This document shows positions 59,936 to 64,000 of a stretch of DNA of 64,000 bases, one piece after another. The DNA is from Diploscapter coronatus (taxonomy: Eukaryota > Nematoda > Chromadorea > Rhabditida > Rhabditidae): contig OZ038423.1 of assembly GCA_964036155.1 (NCBI GenBank), positions 18,243,249-18,307,248 on the forward strand. The letters are read 5' to 3'. The notes beneath the pieces were generated by a model. That model saw nothing but the letters and a program-made list of their open reading frames with translations, did not search any database and was not told the DNA's origin. Position 1 is the stretch's first letter. Each line of letters begins with the position of its first letter. Both the position numbers and the translations under genes were made by a program.

Positions 59936-60672
59936 CACCAGATTTCCTCATAAAAATCACAAATGTGTTTTTTCACGAATCTTATAATTTTATTCAGAAT
60001 TGAATGAGCTTTCAAATAAGCCTATTTCCATCAGGTATCCCAAGACATCGATAGGGTCGAAATCGCGAAACACTGCAGTCGGTCAGAGTCGCACTTCGGA
60101 AATTTAATTTTTAGCGGGAAATTTTCGACCGTAGCAGGTGGTCGTAGTTACATTATTTGTAGTTTTTCATGGACTATCTAATGCAAAAAACCCCCATTTG
60201 ATTTGGTCCACAAATAAGAAAGTTATGATTTTTTTTCTTGAAGCCGGATCCGTCAAAACTTTAAGCTACCGTAATCCGCTACGGTAATCGATTTTCGAAA
60301 AACGGATAGCACCACGAGAATCAGTGTGAAAAACTGTACTATATACGTGAAAATCAGTCAAATCGATGGACTCCTGAGTCCGCACCACTTTGAATAACTC
60401 TGAAATTCACTCTTAATCGCATCAAATTAATTAATTTGCGGGTCCATGCGGGTCCTGACCTCGGACCCGCCCGCGTCCAAATTCGAAATTTTTTCCACCC
60501 TAGACCCGGACCCGCTTCAAAATCCAAAATTTTTTTCATCCTAGACCCGGACCCGTTCTCAGATTCATAATTTTTCACTTTTCGGACCCGGACCCGATTT
60601 AGACCCGCAAAATGCGGGTCGGGCCGACCCGGGCCGGGTCGACCCGGGTCCATCAGCAACCCTGATCTAACG

Positions 60673-63600
60673 GGTACGACGAATCTAATTGTAGGTTCTA
60701 ACGAAATTGCTTAAAACTTACCACTTTATGAAAGTTAGAGTCGAGCATCGTTTCTGACGCAATTCGACTGGATTAATCAATTACAGTATTGAGTTTGGTT
60801 GTCATTTGAGAAGACGGCAAAAAGTAGTCAGGGAGGCAGAGGGAGATTTGAGAGGAGATCAGACAGCTCGGTTAGGTTGGAATTCCAGGTTGCAGGTCGG
60901 AATCGCGTTGACTCGATCGTGAATCAATCGATTCCCTGTTCTGCTCTGTCTATGTGCTTCTCCTCCTTCTCTGCCCTGCTTTCCTTATCGCAACCCTGTC
61001 GTATTATTGGCCCGGCAGCAGCTAATAATAGAACACATTTGAACAGAAACACAACAGAAATGAAGAACGCGAAGTTAGAAGAAACGATGATGATGGAGAA
61101 ATAATAAACAATAAATTAGGAGAAAAACTGACAAATGGTTGAAATTATGAGAGGAAATGAGAGAATTTGAAGAGAAGGCAAGAAGGGCGCACAGGAGACA
61201 GAAACAGAGATGCGCCTTGCTAAGAACTCAATTCTTGCCCAATTGCTGCATTGCTTTGCATTGTTGCTCATTGAAAACCTTTGCCCTCCCTGTCTCTTTT
61301 TGCCTGTCTTTGAATATATGTCATTCTCATGCTATTTCCCTGCAATACGATACTCGACCACCTGCGAGAGGGGAAAAGAAAGAAGGAGAAAAGTTCAAAT
61401 GAGAATGGATGTTGAGGTTGTTACGCATAGAAATATGAACAGAAATAGCGAGTGACAGACGCCTCAGCAGAAATAACCCCTCTCTATTGCTCACTTTGCC
61501 ACATCGCCCAGTCTGTGCATTGCCTGCTCGGTCTCTCGGTCGGTCTCTGCAGTTCCCCTCTCCTCGTCACTTTGCCCCTCACATATTTTGTGCCCCGTCC
61601 CCGTGTCTTAGTTATTCAGTCATTCATTCTGCTTCGAGTTCATTTCTGTTTCTTGTGTTTTTGCGAGGCAAAATTCGCAGGATTCACATAGCTGCGCAGT
61701 CGACAATCGAGAAATTGCCTACTTCACAACGAGAAAAAGGACTGTTTTGAGATTACAATTTTGACTGAAAGAGATGAATGAATCGAGAAAAATCCAAAAT
61801 GAAACTGTATCCTGAGAAAGTCTTTGAAACATCAAATGATGAGGACTTCCATTGACGCTGCTTGACAGTGACTGGAAAAGGAAAATGACACCTCAAAAGG
61901 CAAAAGGAAAAGCTGACTGACTGCTCAAAGGCTGATGCAGATTATAACGTCCAATCGGGATTAGCAGAGAATTGAGGGGACAGAGGGGAAAGAGGCAGAA
62001 CATGATATGCAAGATGGAAAATATTTGGAAGATTGACAAAGTATGTGAAAAGAAGCAAAGAACTGCAACGAAATGAAACAGAATAAACATTGAAATATTG
62101 AAATTGGCCCGAACGGGCTGAGGGCTGAAGACTAGGGGATTGAAAACTGAAAATGCTGCAGAGCAAAGGAGAATCCGGGAAGCGGCGAATGGAATGGGCA
62201 ATGCAAATAAGCGAAGCGGCACATGAAAGTTTTTCAATCCTCATATTCTCGGATATTCGAAGATGTGGAGAAATGAAGAAGTTACACGAGACTCTCTCTG
62301 ATAGAAAAGAACAATTCGCAGGAGATTCATTCACAAAATGCGTTGTTCACTTTGCAATCAAATGTGACAAAATAAAAAAAATAAATAAATGGGTAAATCT
62401 GCCAGAATCCTAATGTCTATCTGTCATATTTCCCAGTTTCAGCCACCATCAGCTATGTGCATATCTAGAATCGTCTCCATTCACTAGCCTCTGCAATGAG
62501 CATCGTTCTTTGTTATTTCAGACCAGAATAGAACTGCATTCATGATGCCTCGATTACGTGACAAAGAGGGTGGCAGAAAAATCTCGCGATAATTTACAAC
62601 TTCCACATCATCTTCAATCAGGCATTCAGACTTTTCGGAAACAAAACCGGAAATTCTGCTTCATTTCTCCCCGCCGAGATACTCTCTGTTCTGTTCAATT
62701 GAGCATACTCAACTCTCCCAGTTTATAGCACATTTTTGCGAATTTGTTCCGCAATATATGGAAATTTACGCCAAATTCAATGTACCCTAAAAGTGGAAAC
62801 TAAGAAAAACATCGGATAAAAATTCTGGTAGAAACACAAAATAGTCCATATGATATATTATTTGATGCTAGAAATGGATTAGTATTGTAAATACACGAGA
62901 TAAATGTGATTGAAAGCGATAGTTTAGGGATTTCTATTTCACTATTCGCATTAATAGTTTTTTTTAGCTATATTGCATTTCAATAGGTTTCAATAATAAT
63001 ACTATGCAATGTTAGACGTCTATTATGTGCATAGTTTATAAAAAATCATATGATTAAAAACACGAACCAACTTGATGAGGTCATCAAAAATTCGGATGTT
63101 AGCTCCTTTCCAGGACAGTCTTCGATCCGATGCAGTGCCTCGTTTCGGAGGCATCGCGAATGATTTCGAAAATCAAATGGACCCAATAAATCAATCGACA
63201 ATTCTCAATAATTCGCAATCTAAAAATATCGCTCAAAGTTGATATTTCGAGTGACGAAACTGCGAAAATATCAATAAAATAGAAAGAGGTGAGGGCGGCC
63301 ATAATAAAAATTCATGGACAAAGGGGCGAAGAGGTGAAATGTGACGAAAGAACGAACAGTTAATAGTCTGGAGACCGGGCTGACTGCAATCTTATCATTT
63401 CAAAAAGAAGATATCATCAGGATTGTAATATTTTCATCAATGGTAATAAAAACAACGTCATTTTATTAGGTAATTTATGAAAATGCCACAGGAAATGACA
63501 TTTTATGAAAATTGCAAACGATTTTTAACCTACAAATAGGGAAAAGAGCTCGAATGGAATTGTCAATGAAAGTAGCAATGAGAGAGGCACTTACAATACA

Positions 63601-63930
63601 TCCAATTTTGTACATATTTACTCTTGGGATCGAATAAGGGAGTGGGGAAATTCAGAAAAATATAATGGTATAGAGGAACTGAAAGTGAATTTTGAGATCG
63701 AAGTGCTTTGATCACCTATATTGATATTCATATGATGAAGAATTGAACGAAAATATTATTCGGTGATTCACTATTTTTAGAAAAGAATTGATTCGAATTT
63801 AAAATTTTCTTATATTCGATTTATTTAAATCGCAAACTGGAAATGAAATTGTTTGATCACGTCAACACATGTGATATTATGAGGATCTTATTAGGTCCAT
63901 AAGAGATTTCAATTTTGAAGATCATTGTAA
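60673..63930. other. Noncoding right flank, 3.3 kb
   Basis: No gene supported on either strand. Frames at 60.8-62.3 kb lie in composition-biased G+A or C+T runs and carry no motifs or paired splice sites. Confidence 0.45.
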
Positions 63931-64000
63931 TACAGGATGGGCCATAATTATAGCTCCAAATCGTCGATTTTTGATAATTACAACTAGGGCCCACAAGTGA
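63931..64000. repeat. Terminus of a GGCCATAATTATAG MITE, cut by window end
   Basis: TACAGGATGGGCCATAATTA at 63931 matches the ends of the 25587-25800 element. A TA precedes CAGG, so it is probably a left end with the rest beyond the window. Confidence 0.55.

Larger units (their letters stand above)
58438..60672. mobile_element. 2.2-kb hAT-type element with GGACCCG-repeat ends
   Basis: The element (58446-60664) starts CAGGGTTGCTGACGGGCCC and ends, reverse complemented, CAGGGTTGCTGATGGACCC. ATCTAACG flanks both sides exactly (58438-58445 and 60665-60672). Just inside each end are arrays of GGACCCGGACCCG-type words in opposite orientation (58473-58672 and 60436-60655). CAGGG ends and 8-bp duplications are hAT hallmarks. 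I find no transposase, so it is non-autonomous, and a second element is nested in it. Confidence 0.88.

Overview
The window is eukaryotic and almost certainly nematode. Coding sequence is broken into many short exons by introns of about 44-60 bases. The 3' splice sites are compact TTTCAG or TTTTAG, and several genes have an acceptor-like TTTCAG/TTTAG just upstream of the start codon, as expected for spliced-leader trans-splicing. The bacterial-style reading frames in the window are mostly chance. I rebuilt the gene models by eye from exon reading frames, splice phases and known protein families, so exon edges are predictions.

Left third (1-26 kb), + strand: the 3' part of a RAD21/SCC1 cohesin kleisin (nine exons, first exons lie before base 1), a long pyrimidine-rich noncoding stretch, and a complete SoxB-group HMG-box transcription factor (12554-15797). 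From 15.8 to 26 kb I see no convincing gene. That stretch holds inverted-repeat elements, a pre-miRNA-like hairpin and several MITEs, and ends in a small predicted secreted peptide precursor on the - strand (25998-26174).

Middle (27-38 kb): four complete genes all on the - strand. They are a secreted single-domain CULT protein (the cereblon ligand-binding fold), an AT-hook nuclear protein I cannot name, a KCTD-type BTB/T1 protein, and GMP reductase. GMP reductase is divergent from the next block.

The 39-47 kb block is + strand: ribosomal protein L13a, two short unrecognised proteins, and a CEP104-like zinc-finger protein, spaced about 200-420 bases apart like a nematode operon. A 1254-bp mariner element with intact ends and a ruined transposase follows. 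Then comes a 27-exon transmembrane adenylyl cyclase on the - strand (56906 to 48600). The right end (57-64 kb) has no gene I can support; it carries a 2.2-kb hAT-type element with a second hAT-type element nested inside it.

Most genes here are conserved housekeeping or signalling genes (cohesin, ribosome, purine salvage, cAMP synthesis) with no single shared pathway. The less ordinary material is the secreted CULT protein that keeps the three-tryptophan cage, the unnamed AT-hook protein, the peptide precursor, a set of introns that seem to end in AAG rather than YAG, and a dense population of cut-and-paste elements with readable target-site duplications.
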